NCBI RefSeq assembly: GCF_022179445.1
Contig: NZ_BPQU01000039.1
Coordinates: 1 to 38,891 of the forward strand
Direction: 5' to 3'
Origin: Methylobacterium mesophilicum
Lineage (GTDB): Bacteria; Pseudomonadota; Alphaproteobacteria; Rhizobiales; Beijerinckiaceae
DNA: 38,891 nt
The notes beneath the pieces are model-generated. The model was not told the origin of the DNA and searched no databases. It worked only from the letters and a program-made list of their open reading frames with translations. Made by a program: the position numbers and the translations under genes. This document shows, one piece after another, positions 31,427 to 38,891 of the stretch (the stretch's first letter is position 1; each line of letters starts with the position of its first letter).

Positions 31427-31558
31427 AGCCTCGGACAAAGGTGTCACCGCGGTGCCCGAGGCTCTGATGGCGCCAGCTGTTGAGACGGGCGCCAGAGGCA
31501 ATTGTAGTGCTGCAGCGCAACAGGAACACTCGTAGTGCACTACGTCAGGCGACGAGGG

Positions 31559-32143
31559 TTATGTGGCAGGGACGACATCGACCGGTCTGATCCGCCTCTC
31601 AGCTGGGTCCTGGAACACCCCGGACCACAGACCCAGATGCTGCCCCCACGCCCGCTCGGCGGCCTTCGTGTAGTCCAGCCCATGGGTCCGATCTGGCACG
31701 GCGTAGCCACGCCCGACCATCCAGGCGCCAAGATCCTCGTCACCGACCCGGCAAATCGCTTCGACCGCACCCCCGGCCGTACCGCTGCGTGTTTCGCAGG
31801 CGATGACAGCGCCGCCGATATGGTCCTTGAGCGCTCGGGCCACCGTTCGACCGCATGCATAGGGTCGATCCTGCGTGTCCGAGCAGGTTTGGTCGGCATC
31901 CGGCGCCACGATGCCATAGAGGCTGATGCGGCTGACGCCGACCACAACGGTCTCGCCGTCGAGCACCCTGGCTGGGCCGCGTAGAGTCTCGCCTGCTTGG
32001 GCGGGGGCATGCCATGCGAGCCCGCCCGCGAGTAACGCCGCCAGCAAAGGCAGCTGCGAGCGGCGGCCGGTCTCATCGGGGCACAGGATGATACCGGCGA
32101 GGCCGGCGGCGCAGGCGAGGAGGGCACCGAGGATCAGGGACAT
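31559..32143 (-). CDS. membrane-anchored TNase-like protein with degenerate active site
   Basis: The 194-residue protein starts MSLILGALLACAAGLAGIIL, a membrane helix, with a second hydrophobic stretch (LPLLAALLAGGLAWHAPAQA) that could be a signal-type cleavage site. The TNase-like domain (about 48-185) contains VLDGETVVVGVSRISLYGIV-APDAD, CGRTVARALKDHIGGAVIAC and LGAWMVGRGYAVPDRTH. Compared with the active copy at 29927, DGDT is DGET, the RIRLFGID motif is RISLYGIV and the second catalytic Arg segment is RSGTAGG. Catalysis is doubtful. It diverges from the PepSY/regulator operon. Confidence 0.7.
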   Translation of the reverse strand: MSLILGALLACAAGLAGIILCPDETGRRSQLPLLAALLAGGLAWHAPAQAGETLRGPARVLDGETVVVGVSRISLYGIVAPDADQTCSDTQDRPYACGRTVARALKDHIGGAVIACETRSGTAGGAVEAICRVGDEDLGAWMVGRGYAVPDRTHGLDYTKAAERAWGQHLGLWSGVFQDPAERRIRPVDVVPAT

Positions 32144-32198
32144 GGGGTCGTCTCCGGAAGAGGTCTGGCCCCCTTCTGTCGGAGTGCCGCCTTGCAAC

Positions 32199-32228
32199 CC
32201 TGACGGCCCTTGTCAGCCTGCCGTCAGG
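32199..32228. promoter_or_regulatory. operator candidate in the divergent gap
   Basis: CCTGACGGC (32199-32207) is repeated in inverted orientation as GCCGTCAGG (32220-32228). Part of it also forms a direct repeat GTCAG-N6-GTCAG (32212-32216 and 32223-32227) with an 11-bp period, the spacing bound by OmpR/PhoP-type regulators. It lies 87 bp before the PepSY gene and 55 bp before the leftward TNase-like gene, so it could serve both. Confidence 0.5.
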
Positions 32229-32314
32229 CAACCCGAGCTATGCCTGTGCGGTCACGGGATAATTTCGGGCGACCGGACCCCACCTCTCCCCGTCATGGCC
32301 GAGCCCGAGCCCGT

Positions 32315-32620
32315 ATGATCCAGCCCCCGTCCCGACGCGCCGCGCTTATGCTGTTCGCTTGCGCGGCCTGGCCGGCGCACGCCTCCGAGGATGCCGATCG
32401 CGCCCGTCGCGCCCTAGAGAAGGGCGAGATCCGCCCGCTCGACGAGATCCTGCGCGCCGCCCGCGAGGCGGTGCCGGGAGACGTGGTGGCGGTCGATCTC
32501 AAGCGCGACGATGGGCAGTGGCTGTACAAGCTGCGCATCCTCGGCACCGACGGAAAGCGCCGCTCCGTGAAGGTCGATGCTGGCTCGCTCAAGATCCTGG
32601 ACGAAGACGACGATGATTGA
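32315..32620 (+). CDS. small periplasmic PepSY-domain protein
   Basis: The 101-residue protein has a signal peptide (RRAALMLFACAAWPAHA, cleavage before SEDAD). The PepSY core is RARRALEKGEIRPLDEILRA, VPGDVVAVDLKRDDGQWLYK and GKRRSVKVDAGSLKILDED. Such proteins commonly sit in front of a response regulator and kinase and may modulate the sensor. The stop is 15 bp before the regulator start. Confidence 0.85.
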   Translation: MIQPPSRRAALMLFACAAWPAHASEDADRARRALEKGEIRPLDEILRAAREAVPGDVVAVDLKRDDGQWLYKLRILGTDGKRRSVKVDAGSLKILDEDDDD

Positions 32621-32635
32621 GCGCGGGAGCAGGCC

Positions 32636-33298
32636 GTGCGCGTCCTAGTGGTCGAGGACGAACCGCGCATCGCCGCGGACGTGAAGCACGGGCTCGAGCA
32701 TGCCGGCTACGTGGTCGACGTGGTCGCGGACGGCGAGGCGGCGTGGTTCCGCGCCGAGACCGAGCCCTACGATGCGATGGTGCTCGATCTCGGCCTGCCG
32801 CGCCTCGACGGGCTCGGCGTGCTGCGGCGGCTGCGGGCGGCCGAGGTGGCGCTGCCCGTGCTGATCCTCACGGCCCGGGATGGCTGGCGCGAACGGGTCG
32901 AGGGCATTGATGCCGGCGCCGACGACTATCTGGTCAAGCCGTTCCGCATGGAGGAGCTGAACGCACGCCTACGGGCGATCCTCCGGCGCACGGCCGGCCA
33001 CGCCTCGCCAGTGCTCCGGGCCGGAGACGTAGAACTCGACACCCGCACTCGAGCGGTGAGTGTCGCGGGCCGACCGACCGAACTGACCGCCCTCGAATAC
33101 CGGCTCCTGGCCTTCCTGCTGCACCGGCAGGGACAGGTCGTCCCGGCAGGCGAGCTCCTGGACCACCTCCACGGCGTCGGCACCGAGCGCGAGACCAACG
33201 CACTCGAAGCGCTTCTGACCCGCCTGCGTCGCAAGCTCGGGTCCGGGGTAATCGAGACCCGCCGCGGCCAGGGCTACCGCATCCCGGACGCATCGTGA
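32636..33298 (+). CDS. OmpR/PhoP-family response regulator
   Basis: The 220-residue regulator has a receiver domain (1-115) with the acidic pair VEDE near residue 7, the phospho-acceptor Asp in DAMVLDLGLPRLDG near 51, the Thr in LILTAR and the Lys in YLVKPFRM near 101. The winged-helix DNA-binding domain (125-218) ends with NALEALLTRLRRKLG and IETRRGQGYRIP. The start is GTG at 32636 after GGGAGCAGG. The TGA overlaps the kinase GTG as GTGA. Class: PhoP/QseB-like. Confidence 0.95.
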   Translation: MRVLVVEDEPRIAADVKHGLEHAGYVVDVVADGEAAWFRAETEPYDAMVLDLGLPRLDGLGVLRRLRAAEVALPVLILTARDGWRERVEGIDAGADDYLVKPFRMEELNARLRAILRRTAGHASPVLRAGDVELDTRTRAVSVAGRPTELTALEYRLLAFLLHRQGQVVPAGELLDHLHGVGTERETNALEALLTRLRRKLGSGVIETRRGQGYRIPDAS

Positions 33299-34662
33299 GG
33301 CGCGACTCCCTGCAACTGCGGCTGGGGCTGGCGGCGGCGGGGCTGATCGGGCTCGCCCTGCTGCTAGCCGGCGTCGGCCTAACGGTGATCCTCGACCGGG
33401 TGCTCGACGTCCGCACCGCCGACGAGCTCGACTGGACCGCCAAGCTCATCGCCGGCCGGGTCAACCTCGCCGCAGATGGGAGCCCGATCGTCTCCCGGGA
33501 GCCGCCGGACCCGCGCTTCGCCACGCCTTATGGCGGACTGTACTGGCAAGTTGAGGCTGGGAGCCAGGTCCTGCGCTCGCGCTCGCTCTGGGACAAGCGC
33601 CTGGACCTGGGACCCACTACCGGCGACGCCCCAGCGACCGTGGAGGCCACCGGGCCGGATGGCGGCCGGCTGATCGCCATCGTCCGCCCCCTGGAGATCG
33701 GCCCGCGCGGTGCCGAGACCGGCTTGCGGGTGGTCGTGGCGGAGGACCGGCGCGACCTGGCGGCGAGCCGGGCCACATTCCTGCGCCTGCTGGTCCCTGG
33801 GCTGGCGGCCCTGTTTGGGGTGCTCACCCTCGCCCTGTGGCTGTTCGTGCACCGGGCGCTGGCGCCGTTCCGCGTGCTGCAGCAGGATCTCGGCGCGGTC
33901 CATGCCGGGACCCGGACGCGGTTGCCGGATCATTTCCCCGACGAGGTTCTGCCGCTGATAGCCGACCTCAACCGGCTGCTCGACGCTCAGGAGCGCGCCC
34001 TGATCCGAGCCCGGGCCGCGGCCGCCGACATGGCCCACGGCCTCAAGACGCCGCTTGCCGTGCTGGACGCCTTGGCGCGCCGGACCGGGCCGACCAATGC
34101 CGGCTTGTCAGAGGAGATCGCCGAGCAGGCCTGGGCGATGGCGGGCCAGGTCGAGCGCGCGCTCGCCCGAGCGCGGATCGCTGCGGCCGGCGACCTGCGG
34201 CGCCGGACTTGCCGGGTCGCCCCGGTGGCCGAGCGCCTGATTGCGACCATGCGCCGGCTGCCAGAGGGTGATTCGCTCGCTTGGGACATCGCCGTGCCAG
34301 AGGGGCTCGCCTATCCGGGCGAAGAGGGCGAGCTGATGGAGGTGCTGGGCAACCTGCTCGACAATGCTCGTAAATGGGCGCACCGCCGCGTCCGAGTGGC
34401 TGGGGCAGTAGATGGTGGGGGCCTGCAGCTCACGATCGAGGACGACGGCCCTGGCATGAGCGAAGCCGCGATCTCCGGCATCGGTCGCGGCCAACGCTGG
34501 GACGAAAGCCGCCCGGGTACGGGCTTTGGTATCGCCATTGCCCGCGATATCTCTGAAGCCGCGGGCGTGAGGATGCGCTTCAATCAATCAGAGATGGGTG
34601 GTTTGCTAATCGAGCTGAGATGGCGTGACTCGAGCGACGGTCTCAGACCCAGTCAGATCTGA
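33295..34662 (+). CDS. membrane sensor histidine kinase (PhoQ/QseC-like)
   Basis: The 455-residue kinase pairs with the regulator by the GTGA overlap. Its first span (LAAAGLIGLALLLAGVGLTV), a periplasmic sensor of about 130 residues, a second span (LVPGLAALFGVLTLALWLFV) and a HAMP-like linker lead to the H-box ADMAHGLKTPLAVLDALA near 245. N box NLLDNARKWA, the DDGPGM loop and GTGFGIAIARDIS complete the ATPase. The phospho-His is in HGLKTP, the variant typical of this subfamily. Likely signal: divalent cations or envelope stress by analogy, not shown. Confidence 0.95.
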   Translation: MRRDSLQLRLGLAAAGLIGLALLLAGVGLTVILDRVLDVRTADELDWTAKLIAGRVNLAADGSPIVSREPPDPRFATPYGGLYWQVEAGSQVLRSRSLWDKRLDLGPTTGDAPATVEATGPDGGRLIAIVRPLEIGPRGAETGLRVVVAEDRRDLAASRATFLRLLVPGLAALFGVLTLALWLFVHRALAPFRVLQQDLGAVHAGTRTRLPDHFPDEVLPLIADLNRLLDAQERALIRARAAAADMAHGLKTPLAVLDALARRTGPTNAGLSEEIAEQAWAMAGQVERALARARIAAAGDLRRRTCRVAPVAERLIATMRRLPEGDSLAWDIAVPEGLAYPGEEGELMEVLGNLLDNARKWAHRRVRVAGAVDGGGLQLTIEDDGPGMSEAAISGIGRGQRWDESRPGTGFGIAIARDISEAAGVRMRFNQSEMGGLLIELRWRDSSDGLRPSQI

Positions 34663-34746
34663 ATGCCGTGCGCGTTCGTCGCTGCCGAACTAACATCACC
34701 TTGGCTACCCTCCCCCGGAGATGGAGAGGGCCCGGAGGCCCTCCGA

Positions 34747-34884
34747 TCAGATCGCCCGGGCCTTGTAGCGGACGATCCCGCATCTGTTCAGAAGATCAAC
34801 CCGCTTGTGAGCCTCGCGCTGGCTGATCTTGGTGAGGAAAATCTTGTTGAGCTTGGTGTCGATGATCCGGAGTAACTTGGTCAT
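34747..34884 (-). CDS. 45-residue basic microprotein
   Basis: The frame reads MTKLLRIIDTKLNKIFLTKI, then SQREAHKRVDLLNRCGIVRY and KARAI. AAGGAA lies eight bases before the ATG. It is Lys/Arg-rich, probably helical, and has a single Cys. It sits alone between the kinase operon and the MucR gene. No family recognised; coding looks likely because of the ribosome site and lack of any gene opposite. Confidence 0.6.
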   Translation of the reverse strand: MTKLLRIIDTKLNKIFLTKISQREAHKRVDLLNRCGIVRYKARAI

Positions 34885-35311
34885 TTGCTTGGTTCCTTGC
34901 TGCCGACGGCTAAGAAATAATTGCGAATGATTTTAGCATCAGCGAGCATTCGAAAGAAAAACGCAGATCAGGCGAAGTTTGCGCGCGCCGACGAAGGTCA
35001 GCTCAGTGTACTTCCTGATGTCGTGGGAGAACCCGACCGGCGTAAAGTTGGAGCAGCGTGGCTGATAAACGACCTGACGCTGCCGCTAGCTGTGGCGCCT
35101 ACCGAGTAACTGCAAATCGCCAAGGTTAAAATAACCTCAGCGTTAGGCGTAGCAGAATGAACAAGCCCAGGAATGGGAAAAACGATCTCTGGCGATCCAA
35201 TTGGGAAAATGCCTGAATAAAGCGGGACTTGGATCAGATATGGCGTCCCGATCTCTTGACTCTCAATTCGGTTCGGATCGTTTGTGTGGATGAGCATGAA
35301 AGGATCACAAC
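34885..35311. other. AT-richer intergenic region before the MucR-like gene
   Basis: No gene is supported; a rightward 60-codon frame (34921-35109) and a leftward frame (34998-35378) have no ribosome site or family features. The stretch 34908-34970 is AT-rich with several T-A steps, the kind of DNA MucR-type proteins bind, which would fit autoregulation; this is inference. Confidence 0.35.
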
Positions 35312-35866
35312 GTGTCCGAGAACACACCCACCCCGCAGAATAACCATATCGAACTGAGCGCCGATATCGTGGCGGCATACGTGTCGAACAACAGCGTTCC
35401 GGTCGCCGAACTGCCGGCCCTGCTTTCCGGGGTCTACTCCGCTCTGTCCGGGCTCGGCCAGGGTGGCGCCCCGGAAACGTCCGCGGTCGAGAAGCCTACG
35501 CCTGCACAGATCCGCAAGTCCGTAAGAGACGACGCGCTGGTAAGCTTCCTTGACGGCAAGCCATACAAGACGCTGAAGCGGCACCTCAGCGGCAACGGCA
35601 TGACGATCGAGCAATACCGCGAGCGCTTCGGTCTGCCGAGGGATTATCCCTCGACGGCCGCGAGCTATTCAGCGCAGCGCTCGGCGCTCGCCAAGAGTCT
35701 CGGGCTGGGTCAGCAGCGGCGGAAGGCGGCGGCAAAGACCGCCCAGACCGACGAGACCATCGCCGAGACGCCGAAGAAGGCTGGCCGATCGAAGAAGGCT
35801 GCGGAGCCGGCAGCGAAGCCCACCAAGGGCCGCAAGAAGGCTTCATCGGCCGTCGCGGCCGAGTGA
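35312..35866 (+). CDS. MucR/Ros-family transcriptional regulator lacking zinc ligands
   Basis: The 184-residue protein starts GTG seven bases after AAAGGA. The MucR/Ros core is complete: IELSADIVAAYVSNNSVPVA, then PTPAQIRKSVRDDALVSFLD, GKPYKTLKRHLSGNGMTIEQ, YRERFGLPRDYPSTAASYSA and ALAKSLGLGQ. In Ros the Cys2-His2 ligands are C-x2-C...H-x4-H. Here both Cys positions read S and D, and the last His is replaced, leaving only KRH. Zinc-free Ros/MucR homologues are known in Mesorhizobium and can still bind DNA. The long Lys/Ala/Pro tail (KKAGRSKKAAEPAAKPTKGR) is histone-like. Confidence 0.9.
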   Translation: MSENTPTPQNNHIELSADIVAAYVSNNSVPVAELPALLSGVYSALSGLGQGGAPETSAVEKPTPAQIRKSVRDDALVSFLDGKPYKTLKRHLSGNGMTIEQYRERFGLPRDYPSTAASYSAQRSALAKSLGLGQQRRKAAAKTAQTDETIAETPKKAGRSKKAAEPAAKPTKGRKKASSAVAAE

Positions 35867-36063
35867 GAGTGTTCGGCGCGGACAGCCTATCGATCCAGAC
35901 TGTAGGCAGATCCAGGACGTGGGCGGCGAGCGAATGCTGCCCACGCTCCAATCCAAGCTGCACTCAACGAGCTATCTCATCCGCCGCCGCCTCCATGAGT
36001 GACCGTATCGCTTCGTTAAGCGTCGTATGGTCAGCCTGGCCGCTACAGCCGACTTGGATCGGC

Positions 36064-36559
36064 ATGACAATTTCGGACCCATATACGCAGAGATTCACGG
36101 CGCTCGTTCACCGTCGAGATCAAGTCTACTGATCGTCGACATGGGACCGTCATCCCTCGGCGCTCGGCCCCGCCAGCAGTCACCTCGCCGTGGTTCAGCA
36201 CGATCGTCTCTTCCGAACCGCCAGCACCAGTCCCAGAGCAGCGTCGCGTCCTGCCTAGCCTCATCGTATCCGAGGCGGTCGAGATCGAGGTCGAGCTGAT
36301 GCCGGTCGCTGATGAGATCCGCATGAAGCGCCCGCGCGGCCGGCCTCGCAAGACCGCCCCCGCCCCGTGCGCGTCATTCGAAGATCTGGCTGACGCTGCA
36401 CCTGCTTACCCGCTCTCGGTAGCCGCTGTGCCGCTGCCAGTGGAAGATTACGCTGCGGCGGCTCCCTCGCCAGCGCTTCGCTCCCTCAAGATTAAGCCAG
36501 AGCCGAACCTCGCACCTGGCGAGCGGTGGAAACGGCGTCTCGGGCGCTGGGCACGGTAA
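36064..36559 (+). pseudogene. frameshifted AT-hook-like protein gene
   Basis: From the ATG at 36064 one frame reads MTISDPYTQRFTA and soon stops. The next frame, joined near 36100, continues RSFTVEIKSTDRRHGTVIPR, RSAPPAVTSPWFSTIVSSEP and LPSLIVSEAVEIEVELMPVA, then the AT-hook MKRPRGRPRKTAPAP and ends LAPGERWKRRLGRWAR. A single-base change would give about 165 residues. Only the second part (from the in-frame ATG at 36299, 86 codons) is directly open. RPRGRPRK is a classic AT-hook, so the ancestral protein bound the minor groove of AT-rich DNA. Confidence 0.55.
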
Positions 36560-36678
36560 GCCCCGTATCTCGGGGGCCGGTCATGTGTCGAAGTCCGTGC
36601 CGTTTGGACATCGCTTCCCGAGCCGATGATCCAGGGAGTGCGCCGGTCCACTTATCTGACCGCCCCTGTGCTGCGAGC

Positions 36679-37723
36679 TAGAGCCGGTCCCGGGCTGATG
36701 GCGACGGGTTAGCGGGTGGCGCGTTGCGAGGTGGAGGAGCCTGCCGATGCCTTCACCTCTGTCCGTCGACTTACGCGAGCGTGTCGTGGCCGCCGTGGCG
36801 TCAGGTGCCTCGTGCCACCGAGCGGCAGCTCGTTTCGGGGTCAGCGTGTCGAGCGCCAGCCGCTGGTCGCCGCGCTCGCACCAAGAGGGCCATGTCGCGC
36901 CCAAGCCGATGGGCGGCGATCACACCTCGAAGCGCATTGAGGCGCATGCCGCGCTGATCCTGGCAACTTCCAAGCAGGAGCCGCGTCTCTTCCTGCGCGA
37001 GTTGCGCGACCGACTGGCTGAGCAGGGCGTCCAGACCAGCACGAGCGGCTTGTCGCGCTTCTTCCAGCGGCACGCGATCACCTGGAAAAGGGGGCGACGT
37101 ACGCAGCTGAGCAGGAGCGTGAAGACGTAAAAGCGGCGCGCGAGGCGTGGTTTGAGGCGCAGCCCGAGCTCGATCCGGACCGGCTGGTGTTCCTAGATGA
37201 GACGTCGGCTGCCACCAACATGGCGCGGCGCTCTGGCTGGGCCCCGCGCGGCGAGCGCTGCCGGCTCGCAGCTCCGTTTGGCCATTATAAAACAACGACC
37301 ATCACCGCCGCACTGCGCACGTGCGGGCTGTGCGCGACCGCGCTGTTGGACGGCCCCACGAACGGCAAGCGCTTTTGCAGCTATGTCACCGAGACTTTGG
37401 TCCCGGTGCTGCAGCCCGGCGACATCGTCGTCATGGATAACCTGCCAGCCCACAAGGTCGCCGGCGTGCGTGAGGCGATCGAGGCCGCAGGAGCGCGGCT
37501 GCTCTACCTTCCGTCCTACAGCCCTGATTTCAACCCGATCGAACAGGCTTTCGCAAAGTTGAAGGCGCTGTTGCGCAGCGCGGCCGCTCGCACGATCCCG
37601 GATCTCTGGGCAGCGATCCGTCAGGCATTCTCGTGCTTCACCCCGCAGGAGTGCCGCAATTACCTCGCCGCAGCCGGCTACGAGAACGACTTGGCCGTCG
37701 CTACCTGACCGGGAACAGCTCTA
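36679..37723 (+). mobile_element. IS630-family insertion sequence, copy A
   Basis: The element has matching ends: TAGAGCCGGTCCCGG (36679-36693) and CCGGGAACAGCTCTA (37709-37723), 13 of 15 bases inverted, each flanked by TA (36679-36680 and 37722-37723). About 1045 bp with one transposase in two frames. Related ends occur at 1-53 and at 38838-38891. Confidence 0.85.
36747..37708 (+). CDS. IS630-family DDE transposase made by -1 frameshift (orfA/orfB)
   Basis: orfA (36747-37130, GGAGGAG before the ATG) carries the N-terminal HTH: SVDLRERVVAAVASGASCHR and FGVSVSSASRW. The catalytic part lies one frame back from AAAAGGGGG (37086-37094), in agreement with -1 slippage. It contains FLDETSAATNMARRSGWAPR with the first Asp, IVVMDNLPAHK with the second, and LPSYSPDFNPIEQAFAKLK with the Glu, so the DDE triad is intact. 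Both parts together give about 320 residues, normal for the family. Confidence 0.85.
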
Positions 37724-37786
37724 ATGCCGCAAGGCACACAGGATAAATTTAACGCCGATGTGGCCGGCTTGCCGCCGATGCTTATA

Positions 37787-38840
37787 CTAGAGCGTTTTCG
37801 GTTTGAGCTGAATCGGACCGTGGGGGTTCACGCGGTACAGGCGAGCTGATTCATTGCGCGCTCGCAATGAGGAGCATGTCATGGGGCGACCCTACAGCCA
37901 GGATCTGCGTGAGCGCGTGATCGACGCGGCCAGCGCGACCTCCCGCCGGCAGGCAGCCAAGCGCTTTGGGGTGGGGGCTGCGACGGCGGTCCGCTGGATG
38001 ATGGCCCTCACCACGACCGGAACCGTGGCGGCCCGCCCGCAGGGACGGGCCCGCCGCTCCAAGCTCGATCCGCACGAGGGGTTCCTGCGCGACCTGATTG
38101 CTGAGAGGGACGACATCACCCTGGAGGAGATGCGGATCCGCCTGCGGGAGGAGCACGATCTCACGGTCGGGCTGAGCACCCTGTGGAGCTTCCTCGACGC
38201 GCGCGGCCTGACGTACAAAAAAAGACCGCCCACGCCTCGGAGCAGGACCGCCCGGACGTGAAGGCGGCCCGCGAGGCTTGGTTCGAAGGCCAGCCCGACC
38301 TCGATCCCGCCCGCCTCGTGTTCCTCGACGAGACCTGGACCGCGACCAACATGGCCCGCACCCGCGGGCGCTCACCGCGCGGCGAGCGGCTGCGCTCGGG
38401 CGTGCCGCACGGCCACTGGAAGACAACCACCTTCGTGGCGGGCTTGCGCCTGTCCGGGCTCGGTGCGCCGTTCGTGCTCGACGGGCCGATCAACCGTGCC
38501 GCTTTCCACGCTTACGTCGAACACGTGCTCGTGCCCGAACTCACCCCCGGCGACATCGTCGTGATGGACAACCTCGGCAGCCACAAGGGCCCTGCAGTGC
38601 GAGCCGCCATCGAAGCGGCGGGCGCGCGGCTGCTGTTTCTCCCGCCCTACTCGCCGGACTTCAACCCGATCGAGATGGCCTTCTCCAAGCTCAAGGCGTT
38701 GCTGCGCAAGGCCGCCGAGCGCACCGTCGAGGGGTTGTGGGCCACCATCGGGCGGCTCATCGACACCATCACCCCTGACGAGTGCGCCAACTTCTTCATC
38801 GCCGCAGGGTACGATCCTGATTAAACCGAAAACGCTCTAG
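37787..38840 (+). mobile_element. IS630-family insertion sequence, copy B
   Basis: Perfect 18-bp terminal repeats CTAGAGCGTTTTCGGTTT (37787-37804) and AAACCGAAAACGCTCTAG (38823-38840), with TA duplication inside CTAG. The ends are of a different subgroup from copy A. It lies 63 bp after copy A and its right TA is shared with the left end of another element (38838). Confidence 0.92.
37881..38824 (+). CDS. IS630-family DDE transposase made by -1 frameshift at A7
   Basis: orfA (37881-38261; GAGGAG before the ATG) encodes MGRPYSQDLRERVIDAASAT and an HTH (AAKRFGVGAATAVRWMMALT). Seven A residues (38217-38223) allow a -1 shift into orfB, which continues KKTAHASEQDRPDVKAAREA. The DDE triad is FLDETWTATNM, VVMDNLGSHKG and LPPYSPDFNPIEMAFSKLK. 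The sequence ends AAGYDPD. About 315 residues. It appears intact and probably active. Confidence 0.9.
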
Positions 38841-38891
38841 AGCCGTGCCCGGCCGCGTTGCGACGGGTTAGCCGTTTGCAGCGTTGAGTGG
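38838..38891 (+). mobile_element. 5' end of another IS630-family element (cut by window edge)
   Basis: TAGAGCCGTGCCCGG followed by GCGACGGGTTAGC at 38861-38873 matches the left end of copy A (TAGAGCCGGTCCCGG with GCGACGGGTTAGC). It is in the same orientation as copy A and the fragment at 1-53. It shares its TA with copy B's right end, so the two are in direct tandem. Confidence 0.75.

Noticed and set aside
34998..35378. 126-codon leftward frame next to mucR
   Set aside because: No ribosome site, no recognisable domain, and it runs antisense into the MucR start.

Overview
This is a high-GC alphaproteobacterial chromosome segment. Gene content and protein character point to Methylobacterium/Methylorubrum or a close Rhizobiales (Hyphomicrobiales) relative: a MucR/Ros-type regulator, GHNHPP-type small proteins, an FUSC exporter, a ROSE-like heat-shock leader, and IS630 elements with 5'-CTAG-type ends. 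The genus is an inference from recognition, not from a database search.

Layout. Bases 1-53 are the 3' tail of an IS630-family element. Bases 116-17902 look like ordinary core chromosome. A leftward operon carries a lipid kinase, TerC and a solute-binding protein. A rightward set carries a secreted protein, a membrane protein with a nuclease-like fold, and galM. A leftward stress-type cluster (6209-9142) has two Hsp20 chaperones behind a candidate RNA thermometer, followed by three poorly known proteins, two of which share a C-terminal module. Next come ftsK (leftward), mtnA (rightward), a MaoC hydratase, ychF, and pth with vapBC inserted between ychF and pth. A second toxin-antitoxin locus sits at 13.6-14.4 kb; its ParE-like toxin is frameshifted at an AT dinucleotide run.

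Bases 18048-21892 hold a secreted serine hydrolase in AT-rich surroundings, a tiny secreted protein and an FUSC exporter. A tRNA-Arg(TCT) at 22105-22181 marks the start of an accessory region. Just after it lie a terminator and four copies of an 8-bp arm-site-like repeat, but no integrase. From there to about 36.6 kb the genes are mostly short and orphan: microproteins with overlapping stop/start codons, small membrane or secreted proteins, a Flp pilin, two secreted TNase-fold proteins, a PepSY/response regulator/kinase operon, a zinc-ligand-less MucR homologue and a frameshifted AT-hook gene. The right end is a tandem array of IS630-family elements. The last one is cut by the window edge and is related to the fragment at base 1.

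The most unusual feature is a duplicated 15-codon micro-ORF (24349-24396 and 25432-25479). Both copies end in the same ten residues although the codons differ at three synonymous positions. In each, the stop codon overlaps the GTG of the next reading frame as GTGA. A more divergent relative may lie at 24922-25002. This looks like a conserved micropeptide or translational-coupling leader that I do not recognise from any named family.
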